Shown here piece by piece: positions 47,826 through 58,519 of a DNA stretch of 64,000 nucleotides; the first letter of the stretch is position 1, and each line of letters starts with the position of its first letter. Made by a program: the position numbers and the translations under genes. The DNA is from Stropharia rugosoannulata (taxonomy: Eukaryota; Basidiomycota; Agaricomycetes; Agaricales; Strophariaceae): the NCBI GenBank assembly GCA_028532985.1, contig JANCIK010000007.1, positions 248,001 to 312,000 on the forward strand, in the 5' to 3' direction. The notes under the pieces are model-generated. The model saw nothing but the letters and a program-made list of their open reading frames with translations, was not told the DNA's origin and ran no database searches.

Positions 47826-48169
47826 CTATTTTACAGTTCTTTTTTGGCTCAATTGCAGCTCTTATTTTACACAAATCAATCAGTTTAATCATGATATATC
47901 ATTCTAAGAGTTCCACCATCTGTTAAACTATCACTACCAGAGTTTTGAGGGGTGTTTTTGTTGAACAAAATCAAACGACGATGGCGTCAATGTTAATCTA
48001 CGCAGAAAAGCCCATATATTCCCACCTTTCTCAAACCTTCCCACCCATGGCATCTCGGCCATCAGATGACTAGTCATTCACTAGTCAAATCAACCCAATG
48101 ACTAGTCATTTGACTAGTCACCGTCATTTGACTACATCAATTTGACTAGTCAATGACTAGCCAACACTG

Positions 48170-48177
48170 AGATGAAT
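48170..48177. repeat. Target-site duplication, right copy (AGATGAAT)
   Basis: Exact match of the left flank 47210-47217. Confidence 0.95.
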
Positions 48178-48586
48178 GCTTAACCGGCTCGAGTATTATT
48201 GTTCATTGCAATTTACCCTACATCATTCATTTCATGTATTCTACATATGTACTTAGTCTCCACCGTTCAGGGAAGTCTCCAGGGACGCTTCAGGGTCAAG
48301 TGCGTGTTCATTCTTATGCTAGAAGCACTGCTCAAAGAACTCATCTTTACCCGGCGCTCTTCCTCTTCATTTGCCGTCCGTTGGCATTACGTACATAGCA
48401 CAACGAGGGACTTCGTCAAGTAGTATTACACCGTCAGTTTAGGTGTCACATTTGTTAATTTTATTAAACAAATGTAGCACAACACTTGAGTCAGACGGTG
48501 ACTAGCTTCAGGCTGGCTGCGTTTCTTAGTGATAACACGGGTAGTTGAACGATTCATTTCTTAATTATACATTCGTACAAAGCATG
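48178..48586. other. Intergenic, nothing recognised
   Basis: Short AT-rich space between the transposon and the 3' end of the membrane-protein gene. No supported feature. Confidence 0.45.
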
Positions 48587-49949
48587 TCACTTATACAGGT
48601 CCTGGTCCGTTTCCACCTTATGCAGCGTCGCCTCTCGATCTCCAGGATCAGAGCGGGACAGATTATATCCATCCAACGGAATCTCATTCGTAGACATCGG
48701 ATCCACCGACCTCTCGGCGTGGTTGAACACAATCCGCGTGCCGGTCTGCAGGGCACCGCGCATAGCACCCGCAGCACCATTAACGTTGTTCGCAGGCATA
48801 TTGAGGTCCCCGGAGAAGCTGTCGAACATGACAAAGACGTTGCGGAAGACACGTGTAGCGGCGATGACGGACACGACGAGCGCGAAAGGCAGCGTAATTA
48901 TGTTCATCACCGGGTTCAGCTGCAGCCCCGCCATGATTGTCTGTACCAGGTTGGCTGCGAAAGCGAAGCAGAAGTATAGCTATTGTTCGCGATATGGTTA
49001 GTGCCAGAGGTTGATCTGTAGAAGAAGACGCACGATCCCGTCGCGGAGGAGAATATTTGCTATCGTGCTCGTCCTTTGCGATCCAAGCTGGTACGTGCAG
49101 AGCAAAAGGACTATAAAGTCGAACGCCATCGCTGTCGATTCACAAACGCGTAAGCATCCATACATCACACCGCCGTTGTACGTACTGTACGCCCATACGC
49201 TGATCATAATCGGTCTCGGCGCCGTGGCCACCACGTCGCACAGGTTCCTCTGCGTGTTCCACCTCGCCTTGGAAAACCGGAACGCTATAAATAAATAACG
49301 CAGAAGTTGGTTAACGACGGCTATAAATACTGGGCCATAGAATTGAAAACCACGTAACCCTACGTACTTTGTGCCCACTCGGCAATTTGGCCTGCGAACA
49401 GCAGGCCGAGCAGCAGGCTAATTCGTCGGTCCCCGTGCCAGACGGCCCTCGTGCGCAGGACGAGGATGAGCGAGGATATGCACGTCCCTACGGCGTCGCA
49501 GACTGCGGGAGTTCGGTTAGCAGGGTAAGCGTCAACACCAACACCAACACCAACACTACTAACATTTAGACACAAAGGTCAGCTCGGTGCACGGCACTTC
49601 GTGCAGCGCATTTCTATTAATCGTCACCGCAAAGATATGCATCAGCATTGAAATCCGCGCGGCAAAGTACAACAGCTGCTACAAATCAGCATCTTCACGA
49701 AGTAATTGTGTTTGGATCGACTCGCCATGGGCCATCGGAAATGCCGCTTCCCGGTGATGATTTGCCAGTCGAACCACATCGTGCTCAGGACATCCCACAC
49801 CGCGACCCCGGTCAGCACGAGCGAGAACGCCGCGAAGACCCCTACAGGTACAGACAATCTGAGTGGGTGAGCACGCCGAGGTGGTGGTATATCGCGTACT
49901 TACTGCTGCTCTCTGTGATAACTGCAGGCGAGTTCCAGTCCTTCCCCAT
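48587..49949 (-). CDS. Seven-helix membrane protein, Agaricomycete family of unknown function
   Basis: Integral membrane protein. The first exon 49904-49949 (MGKDWNSPAVITESS) joins through a 62-bp intron to an exon starting VFAAFSLVLTGVAVWDVLSTMWFDWQIITG. Further exons encode LLYFAARISMLMHIFAVTINRNAL, AVCDAVGTCISSLILVLRTRAVWHGDRRISLLLGLLFAGQIAEW, MISVWAYSTYNGGVMYGCLRVCESTAMAFDFIVLLLCTYQL and LNPVMNIITLPFALVVSVIAATRVFRNVF. The cytosolic tail is hydrophilic and ends QDLYK at 48587. About seven hydrophobic segments can be counted. This type of protein is common and multicopy in mushrooms; ligand and function are unknown. One intron contains a (CAACAC)4 microsatellite. Confidence 0.78.
49533..49556. 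repeat. (CAACAC)4 microsatellite in an intron
   Basis: Four perfect hexanucleotide copies within an intron of the membrane-protein gene. Confidence 0.9.
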
Positions 49950-51318
49950 TCTGACTGACGCGCGTTGTGGTGTGGTAGGAGAGGAGGTCGCGGAAACGGG
50001 CGCTGCGATTGGGTTAAAGATACAGAGCTACGTTTTCTATCCGATCCAATACGAGGTCGCGTGCGTATGTGTGCAGGGACGCGGAGGAACTCGACATTGA
50101 TGTCACAGCTATGTACTCATTATTATGGCCTTTCACAAATGAAATCTAATGACTTCGGAAACTCGGTGCTTCTGGTGCATTTTGCCAAGGCATCTATGCG
50201 CATACGCCGCATCATGTATATTTACTATTTAGATAAAGAATATTGTCTCATATTTCAAGGCGGATCTCCAAGTACATATAGTATACATTGGTCGGGCATA
50301 CCCAATTTCCGCAATGAGCATAGTTTTACGAACTGGTTACATGAAGCTCATCTCTGTTAAATGTTATGTGAGGCTATAGGCTAAGCTTAGCGCGCCTTTC
50401 GAGAACCAATATAGCCTTAAAGGGGCTTTTTAATGTCTGTTTCTGCGCGGCGTTAGGGTCCAGGGACCCCATACTTTGAATAAGGTGTTACATGTTACAT
50501 CAGAGTGATGTCCCTATTATCCAATTTACCCAGATAATTTACAGTTATGATTTGTCATAAGGCCGAGTGTATATACATACTTCCTACGCCTTCCAGCCAA
50601 CCACCAGCACACCATTTGACACATAGCAACCATGAGAAAGCTCCGCTAGTTGCTTAAACAAATTTAGCGTGTTGGGTGCAAGAGCCTGACGCGCGAAGCG
50701 CCCATCACTATCGCCCGCCGTGTCTAGACTCCTCCAGGACATGCATTAGCGGGACCCTTGCACAAAATACATCGCAATTAGATATGAAGAATGAGTGTTA
50801 TTCGGAAGCTAATATGCCAAGTACCAAGGTACTGTCCTCCCAAAACAAACATGAATTGTGTACGAATCACGAATGTATACTGATTACAGACCTTAACCTC
50901 GAGGATACGGTACGGAAGCTGTAAAAACATTTGTCGGGGGCAATATCGAAACCATTGAGTTGCTTTTCGAGCTCCAAACCACTCTTTGCAGCAGCTTTTT
51001 GGCAAGTTATCGCAGGCGATATCGAGGTACTCTTATGCATATGTATAAGGATATTATACCCAGCAACACGTAGCCGGGCTCGACGCTGCTCGATGACGAC
51101 GCTGGCATTGCTTATCATGCGCCAGACACAGGAATCAGGACCATTTGATATTCCATTTATCCTCCACCGTTTAAACATGCTCACCCGTTCAAACGCTACC
51201 CGTCCTTTCCCAAGCCTCTTCTTCCCCTTATCCTTCATCTGCCCGCTATATAGTATAAGGGCAGTCAGCAAAACCAAGACAATTCCCACTCTCCTTGCTT
51301 CTACTACCTCCTTCTCCA
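49950..51318. other. Intergenic, divergent promoters
   Basis: Upstream of two divergently transcribed genes. A TATATAG (51247-51253) precedes the amidohydrolase start by about 66 bp. At 50632 a well-placed ATG following a TATATA-like sequence is stopped after five codons; it could be a gene relic but nothing downstream is recognisable. Confidence 0.45.
51247..51253 (+). promoter_or_regulatory. TATA box (TATATAG) of amidohydrolase gene
   Basis: About 66 bp upstream of the start codon at 51319, followed by a pyrimidine-rich leader typical of expressed fungal genes. Confidence 0.5.
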
Positions 51319-52822
51319 ATGAAGGCAGTTTCAGTCTTGCTTCTGTTAACCGCACTACGCGCTACTTCCACGCTGGCACAAGCTCAAGAAAATGACATCG
51401 CAGCAACGATATTCGCTGCCGCTGCCGCAGGTATGGATGATTGACAAACCTTTTTTATATGGATTTCATGACCTTTCGCTAGATTCTATTGACTTGACCG
51501 TCCTGGACTTCCTAGACACCGCTATGGCGGAGATAGAGAGCGTGTACAACACACCGCCCATAGCCGCTCGCGACGTGGGACGCGTCACACCGCGCGCCCC
51601 AACACCCAACAACATCGTAGACGCACACGGTACGCGAGGCGGAATCGTGCCTGATTTCTGATGCTGAATGGGCTGCACGCAGCGCACTTCGTTCCAGCGT
51701 GGTACAAGGCGATCTTCCCGAGCATCGGCGGGAGCGACGTGCCCGACTGGACTTTGGCCGACCAGCTGGACTTCATGGCGGGCCAGGGCATCGCGCGCGC
51801 GCTCTGGGCGTTCTCGACGCCAGGGCCGAACGTGTTTCCTGGAAACAGGCTCGCCACGATTGCGCTCGCGCGCCTCATGAACGAGCAGGCCGCCGCGTAC
51901 TGCCGCGTGTACCCGGGAAAGTTCAGCTTCTACGCGCAAGTGCCGTTTCCGTATACCACGGAGGCCATCCGCGAGGCGCACTATGCGATTAATAGTCTGG
52001 GTGCGATTGGCGTGTGGGTGCAGTCTAATACTGAGGGGATTTATCTCGGGAATGAGGTTTTGAAGCCGTTCTTTCAAGCGTTTAACGACTTCCCCCAGCG
52101 CCCCATTTTGTATGTCCACCCTGCTGTCCCTGTTGTCAGAGTCGGGAACCAGCTGGTCGACGCCAATCCGACTCCTTATATCACAGGCAAGATTGAGTTC
52201 TAGTACGTGGTTTGTCAAGTCCCGGAGATTCCCCAATTTAATTCTATTTTAGCTTCGAGACGGCGCGCACGGTTATGGATCTGACGCTCACTCAAACCAT
52301 TCACAACTTTACCAATATCCACTACGTGATACCACATGGCGAGCAACCCTATTTCTAAGTACCTGCAAATATCATGTACTGACCTTTTTCTAGTCGGGGG
52401 AGCGTTTCCCTCAACGGTAGACCGCATCCTCAAATCGTACCCTGCGATCTACGACTCGTCCTTCACTATCTACAACACCCGTTTCTGGTGGGACTCGGCT
52501 GGACCCACCTATGCTCACCAAGTCTCTGGGCTCCTTGGTATGGGTGTTCCCAAGTCCCAGCTGCTTTACGGAACGGTGAGTATGCAACTTGATCCAAGTC
52601 TCTGATTCACTCTAAGGCTCGTGTACTGTTTCCCAGGACTTCCCGTACGCTCCCCTTGCGCCCCAGGCAGGCTCCCTTGCCGCTGTCAAAAACTCGCCGC
52701 TGTTTTCTGCGGAAGAGAAAACGGCCATCTTCTCTGGAAACGTGCGTAATCTCTTTGGAAACATCATCGCATGTAAGTCTGGTCTTATGATGATTTCGGG
52801 CATACCTAATTCTTTGAGGTAA
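51319..52822 (+). CDS. Secreted ACMSD-like amidohydrolase (metal-dependent decarboxylase family)
   Basis: Member of the amidohydrolase-2/ACMSD family, whose members decarboxylate aromatic or muconate-type acids; substrate unknown. Exons: 51319-51430, 51483-51629, 51683-52202, 52253-52338, 52394-52575 and 52637 to about 52822. The signal peptide is MKAVSVLLLLTALRATSTLAQA. The metal-binding HxH lies in NIVDAHAHFVPAWY, split by an intron; further sites are YVHPAVPV (His), HYVIPH (His) and YGTDFPYAP (Asp). The fourth intron starts with GC (52339-52393), a GC-AG intron required to restore PHVGGAFP. The last exon reads NVRNLFGNIIA and then either stops at 52822 or has another intron (GTAAGT at 52772), so the C-terminus is uncertain. 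A signal peptide is unusual for this family, in which most characterised members are cytosolic. Confidence 0.85.
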
Positions 52823-53536
52823 ACATCTAGGGTGATCAGATACTATTTTATTTCGTTCTTGGTTGAAGGGGGCATTCTGCATAGCTATTTATTAGTAGAC
52901 ATCCCTACGTTTCCCGTATTTGTTTGTCGTACCACGAGATGTTGTTATACATGCACACTTTTTTCCAATTCCTTGCTAAACTTATACCAGAACTATGAGA
53001 GGTTCAAACGTTCACCCCTTATTGTGCTATGGTTGAAAGACCTATTGCGAAGATGCACAACAATATGTTTTTACTCACATTGTGCGTGCAGACAGATAAA
53101 CTACATAGGCTGTATAAATGTAAAGTATGGTAGAATAAATATGAGGTTGGTTGGATGCGTCGTGATATGAAGGAAGGGGTACAAATGACGAGGAAAAGTT
53201 CACATAAATAATACGTATATTATGCCCCGCTAATGCTCGCAGGGCATGTGCATCTAGAATACTAAGGAATAGAATAAGGCGGGTAGAGGATTGGAGTTGG
53301 GTTGCGGCGACAAGGAAGAGGAGTACAGGTAGCAGCAGGATAGATGTAGGACGGAGATGGGGATGCTGTATCGTATTATTCATGAAGCAAAGATACAATA
53401 TTTTGGATAGGCTGGATTCATAGGCCTGTGTGTCAGATACAAACAAGATGGACGATGGTCTGCTACAATTCGCAAGAACTGTACAAAGTGAAGCACCGCG
53501 TACGGACTAGGCTGGACTGGGATAGGAGTATACGCG
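52823..53536. other. Convergent intergenic region
   Basis: AT-rich space between the amidohydrolase (+) and the zinc-finger gene (-). No other feature supported. Confidence 0.5.
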
Positions 53537-54736
53537 TCAGTAGAGCGGTCCGCCAAGGGGGTCGGTTCCGGGCGAATGGGGTAGCTCAGTCCGGAGCGAG
53601 GATACTGCCATGTTCCTAATGAGACTAATCGTGTCCGATGTCATCCCAGGACCATAAGGCATAGGGGTGGGATAGGGATTGTGGTAGGGCATGGGAAAAG
53701 CGTTATAAATTGTCCGCGGGATAGGGTAGGACGTCATTGGGGTCATGATAGGGGAGCGTGGGTCGTCAACAGGGGAATACGAGCGCTCGCGGTTGTAGTC
53801 CATGGGCGGGGAAACAGGAGGTGCGGGCGGCAGCGCGGGTGTAGAGGCGGAGGCAGATCGGGAGCTTGAAGCGGTGGGCGGCTCATCGTCCTTGGGAACG
53901 ACATCCCGGTGGACCTTGAGGTGCTGCAATAAGTTGTCGTGACGGTTAAAGTACTTTTGACACAACGGAAAGGAGCATTTGAACGCTAATAGACAATAAT
54001 TAACACGCGGACGCGCGAAACAAGGGGGAACCGAACATACGTTTCTCATGAGTGTGGATAGAACGGATATGTCGCTTCAGATGTTCTCCACGGTGGAAGC
54101 ACTTGCCACAACCAGTAACCGTACAGACATACAACCTCTGGTCTTTCTGATCCGAGTCGGAGTTACCGGTGGGCTGAGTTGGGACGCGCCGACCTCTACT
54201 CTTTTTCGTCAAGTTGGGAATAGGAGTAGGAAGCGAGGCCCGCGACCGTGGCAACCGGCATTCCACCCGCTCCTCAGACGTCGGAGATGCACTGTAAAAC
54301 TCGAGCTGGGGAACGACATCGTTCGCGGTGGATGATGTGAGGGAGACCTCGCGAGTCGCAGGGCTCTGCGAAGGCGACTCCTCGGGTGCGACACTCGAGC
54401 TCTGGGAACCGGTCGACTTCTTTTTCTTGCGCGGCGCATCCGTACGTTTTGTGAGAGCCGCTGTGCGCTCTTCAGAATCATCGCGTCTTCGTCGTTTGGC
54501 CACCGTTCCGGTTTGTGAGCGAGTAAGCGGACGCCGGAGAGGTGGCGACGATCCTGAAGAACTGGTGGCATTATCTCCCTGAGGAAGCGTCTCCTACAGA
54601 TTCTGTGCGTCAGTACCACGAAGATGTGAGAAGTAGAGCGATGTACATGAGTTTCCTTCGCAGTTTCCTCCTCTTTGGACCCTTCCTGAGCCGGGTCCTC
54701 TCCCTTTTCCTTGATTTCTTCGTTGACGCCAGTCAT
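53537..54736 (-). CDS. C2H2 zinc-finger transcription factor
   Basis: Three exons (54647-54736, 54041-54593, 53537-53985), total 1092 nt (363 residues), phases consistent. The N-terminal half is basic and low-complexity with KRRRR and PRKKKKS nuclear-localisation-type clusters. Two adjacent C2H2 fingers follow: CTVTGCGKCFHRGEHLKRHIRSIH and CSFPLCQKYFNRHDNLLQHLKVH, separated by a typical linker (THEKPFKC), with an intron inside the linker. The C-terminal part is Pro/Tyr-rich. The finger pair resembles Msn2/Msn4-type and other stress-responsive fungal regulators, but no ortholog is claimed. Presumed nuclear DNA-binding regulator; targets unknown. Confidence 0.85.
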
Positions 54737-55178
54737 GGTCTTAGGAGAACGATGCGCAGACCCTGTATTGACGCTGGGGAGGAAATGCCGGATATATGAG
54801 CTGAGGGTCGTTTCTGTGGGATTTCTGGTGGTAACGCACCAGGTTGCAAGATAGTAGAAAGGAAAAGTAGATAGGGGAGGAGTATGGTCAATCGCCCCTG
54901 AACGAAGGGGGCGTTAACTTTTTTTTATGTGTAGTCACGTGGAAAGAAGTCTTACATAATGGGTGTTATCTCTGTTCCGTTCGCCGAAGCCATCGTTCCG
55001 CTGCCGCTCCCTCCCGAAAATAAAATACGGACAGAATTTAATCGCCAGTAGTCTTGAATCGGGGCAGATTCGAGCTGCTCGGAAAACATATTACAAGTTG
55101 CGATTATCAGGCCATTAAGATTATATTACTCATGTACAGCTATGTGAGATCTGCGAGATACGCAGGTTACTTGTAGGT
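54737..55178. other. Intergenic, nothing recognised
   Basis: Promoter side of the zinc-finger gene and 3' side of the oxidoreductase gene. No further feature. Confidence 0.45.
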
Positions 55179-57418
55179 TTACAAGACAGCAATTCTGCAT
55201 ATACCGTCCGAGTCCCATCTTTCACTCCCTACTCCAGCTTTGACAATGAAAAGGTCCGTCGGATCATACTTCACTTTGATCAGACTCAGCTTCAGGTAAT
55301 TGGGCCCATAGAACGTGGTCTGGAAGGTAGGCTCCCACGGATCCGCTTCGTTAGAATAGGCGCCTGCGGCATTACCCGACAATCGTTCAAGGATAGGCAG
55401 CTGCTTCTGCAGGAACAGTGTTTGGTTGGAAGATACTTGAGGGATTGTGGCACTGTCAGGCCAGTTATTTGCTAAAATTAACTGTGAACGAGAAGGTTAT
55501 TGAACATCTTTCAAATTTCAATCCGCCCGGAAAGCGTAACTCACATGTGTTTTCGCAGTTCGCCAGGCCGGATGTACAGCGTTTGATATGTGTGAATTCT
55601 CAGATACTTTTCCTGAGCCAAGGTAAGACACTGCGTGACAAAGGTGTACAAAGCACGTACCTCCTGCGACGAGATTTAGAAGAATACTAAATACACAAAA
55701 TGGTTAGCCCAGTATTAAATGCGTTTTGAAAATTTTCGGCATACTTTTGGGCACCTCCCTGCTTCAGCAGCTGAGAGTATACATCGCCAACTAATGTGGA
55801 ATTTCCATAGGCCGTTGCAGGAATCAAACGGGAACCTAACACCGTATTACTTCCTACAATATCATCGGCCATGAACAAAGCATCGTTGATGACAGTACTG
55901 CTGAGTTCTTCCGACATCTTAATACCTGCAATCTGGCGAATATCGTTTCTGAAAGCCTGCAAGGTAGTGTTTGCCTGCGCGACAGTAGCATTCGGGAAAA
56001 ATGTATAGACAATCATAGTCGGAATGTTGCTTCCAGGCCCGTGGGTGACGTAGTTTTCCGTATCGAATAATCCAGACGTAGATAGATAAAAGTATTGGCC
56101 GGCGTGGAGCGTGTCCCAGTCGAAGATGTGCTTTGCGTGAGCTGTGGCGACTTCCACTACTTGGTCTACGTTTTGCGCGACAAGCGTCATTTCAGAAACG
56201 GTTGCATTGAAAGTTGGGAAAGATTTGAACGTCGCAGATACGATGACTCCCCAGCTGCCGGCACCTCCCCCGCGCATGGCCCAGAATACTGGAGATCCAC
56301 GACGTTATTATCACAGTCGAGCTAAGAAATTTAAAGAATACATACGGTCTGAATTTTGTGCAGCGTTTACTTTGACGAACTGACCATTCGCAAGAACGAC
56401 TTCGAATTCTTGAACACGTAGTAAGTAATACTTCATAAAAATGCAAGACTGATTAGACTCACGTAGACAGTTATCAGCAGCAAGGCCAAGGAACGGCGAC
56501 ATAGCCGAGTGTCCCGCTCCTTGAACATAGCCGCCGGCCGCAGCCACAGTAGCAGCACTACCTCCAACCACATAGCGTCCCTGTGCTTTCGTCTCCGTAT
56601 ACATAGTGTTCAACGCAACGCCGCTCTGTACAGTTACCGCAGGTCCGAGACTTTTGCCGCCGACCACGAAGTCATCGCTGAACGTGATGTTCTGTAGTTT
56701 ATGAGTCGAAATCAGGAAAGAGTCTTTTGCAGTGGACCGGCCGAGGTAATCGTGGCCGGACGACTTTACGATAAGACGGAGATTATGGATCCTCGCGAAG
56801 TTGACTCCGGCCTATGGAATATCAGCCCGGAAGGAAGTATATTACCTGCATGTCATGACGTACTTGTATGTCAGATACCGATTCCGCAAGAATACCAAGA
56901 ACCGGAACACTGCCCTGGCCGCAAGTTGACGGAGATTCAGGCTGACAGAGCGAAGGTGGATTCGAGGTGTAGTCCTAGCAAAAAACATACATATTTTTAG
57001 TCAGCACCAAATGATTGCGTGCCAAAGTTGAACGGCGTAAGGACGGCCACTTACCTGCTCCCAATTTACCTGCATGAATATAAATATGTTAGACGTAGTC
57101 AGTTGATGGAATACTTTGATTTTGAATATGTACCTGATTCATTGCCCCAGGAACCCCGGTCCGAAAGGTAGAGCTGGTAAATTGCTGTAGGGTGCAGCCA
57201 CCGACGGTGGTGCAGAATTCAACGAATGGTACAACATTAACTAGTCTCCCAGACACAGTGTTGTTTAGAGTCGCAAAGTCCCGACTGGAAGGGAAGTTCG
57301 GACTGCCCGGGACGTTTCGACAGGTGCCAGGAATAGGAGAATTTGGAAGAGCTGTGGCTGACAGAATAAAGCTGCACAGTAGTAAGCAGCATGGGAGAAC
57401 CGCTGCTACAGAAAGCAT
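55179..57418 (-). CDS. Secreted FAD-linked oxidoreductase (BBE/VAO type)
   Basis: Secreted flavoprotein of the FAD_binding_4 plus BBE family; such enzymes oxidise sugars, alcohols or secondary metabolites with O2, but the substrate here is unknown. Nine exons: 57134-57418, 57055-57069, 56864-56974, 56463-56811, 56346-56408, 55745-56288, 55661-55686, 55545-55612 and 55179-55481, total 1764 nt (587 residues). Signal peptide near MLSVAAVLPCCLLLCSFILSATA. FAD-binding PCMH region: IVKSSGHDYLGR (His for covalent flavin), VGGSAATVAAAGGYVQGAGHS and WAMRGGGAGSWGVIVSATF. C-terminal BBE motif: YGPNYLKLSLIKVKYDPTDLF. The cysteine of bicovalent family members is replaced in GGYVQGAGHS, so a single covalent FAD link is expected. 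Two exons are 15 and 26 nt. Complete. Confidence 0.9.
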
Positions 57419-57770
57419 TTTGGAGTCAATAATGTTCTGATCAAGTTGAACTCCCTCTGTTAAATAGCAGGTCGGGGTCAGGCCGCGATGGCGCGCGTTA
57501 GATCTAATTAGTTAAACCCCGCATGCAAAGGAGTAAGATTAGCATTGCAATGTATCAATGTCTTGTGAAAGATAGAAAACTCACGACATGCCTAGCGTAA
57601 GTTATTCATAAAGGGAACTTCAAAGCATGGCGACCAGAAGCCGACTTCCTTTTCCATGGTCCAGGATCACAACGATCATAAGCCGATTGACAGTCCACAA
57701 TAAACATTGACATCCACAGTATGTAAACCTTGGCCTTATGGAACGACAATGAGACCGGGAGCGTTTCAAA
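57419..57770. other. Intergenic, nothing recognised
   Basis: Promoter of the FAD oxidoreductase. No gene recognised. Confidence 0.45.
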
Positions 57771-58344
57771 AAAAAGGAACAAAGTTTGGGATGCTTTGAG
57801 GGTCACCCTTATGCATTATGAGCTGTGGACGAGCCATGAGAGCATCAACTGCTTTCAGACATATTTGATGTAGTAAAGCCTTGCATGTGGGCTCTTTACG
57901 GAGCGTAGACAAAAATACCACAGCCGCATCAAACATATACGTTCGGCACTGGACAGGCAGGTTAAATAATGTGATATGTCGCGCTGGCATATCGCTTCTC
58001 GTACCTGAAGAAGGGAATTATTGAGACCGTAGGCATGTGCATATGTCGTCGTTGTATTAAGCACTTCAAGCATACACGGGAGGTACATGATCCTTCACGT
58101 TGTGGATATTACGGAGCCAAGGCACGCCAGCGCTTGGAAGGCGGGTTTGTTGGCCAACTCGGAGGAAGCGCTCCCTGAGTGGCTGGAGACGGAAAACGGA
58201 AGGGCGAGGTGAACGATTTCGTAATTGTGGTCTTCGCCGAACACAGTAGTCCTTATAAAACATGATTAAACAGTCTTCGTTCTTTGTATTGGGATCCGCA
58301 GTAAAAACTGAAATTCTAGCTGAGAGTAGCAAGGTAGTGACCAT
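57771..58344 (-). CDS. Unresolved gene of unknown function
   Basis: On the minus strand a 56-bp intron (GTACGA...CCAG) cleanly joins MYLPCMLEVLNTTTTYAHAYGLNNSLLQ to CRTYMFDAAVVFLSTLRKEPTCKALLHQICLKAVDALMARPQL, which ends NFVPFF at about 57771. Upstream to about 58344 further open frames exist (MVTTLLLSARISVFTADPN...), but I could not link them in frame. Length, start and family are unknown. It may be the 3' end of a larger or decayed gene. Lying next to two F-box/LRR genes, it belongs to a duplication-prone area. Confidence 0.35.
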
Positions 58345-58519
58345 GGAGCTGCTCTCTTGAGGTTCCGGGCCAGCAGGTACAGCGTAAATAATGCATAGCC
58401 TAAATCATATTGTGCCGGTGAAATGAGTCTGCCAGGAAATCAGTTTCGTTCTCTTCTGATAAAAATCCCAATGTAGCTAAGAATGATAGGCACACATTAG
58501 TTTGTCTAAAAGGGAAGAT

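Larger units (their letters stand above)
47218..48169. mobile_element. Non-autonomous hAT-type DNA transposon (952 bp)
   Basis: Begins CAGTGTTG and ends CAACACTG, flanked by an exact 8-bp duplication AGATGAAT, the hAT hallmark. The inverted termini agree over about 27 nt, with a short difference after the first 8. Inside each end are four perfect copies of the self-complementary decamer TGACTAGTCA: 47236-47245, 47257-47266, 47279-47288 and 47291-47300 on the left; 48067-48076, 48099-48108, 48111-48120 and 48143-48152 on the right. Such subterminal repeats typically bind the transposase. No hAT transposase (no BED finger, no dimerisation domain) is encoded, so movement would need a transposase in trans. 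The intact duplication and sharp ends point to a fairly recent insertion. It sits between SEH1 and a membrane-protein gene. Confidence 0.93.

Noticed and set aside
50632..50649. Mini open frame MRKLR
   Set aside because: Five codons followed by a stop, no recognisable gene body downstream.
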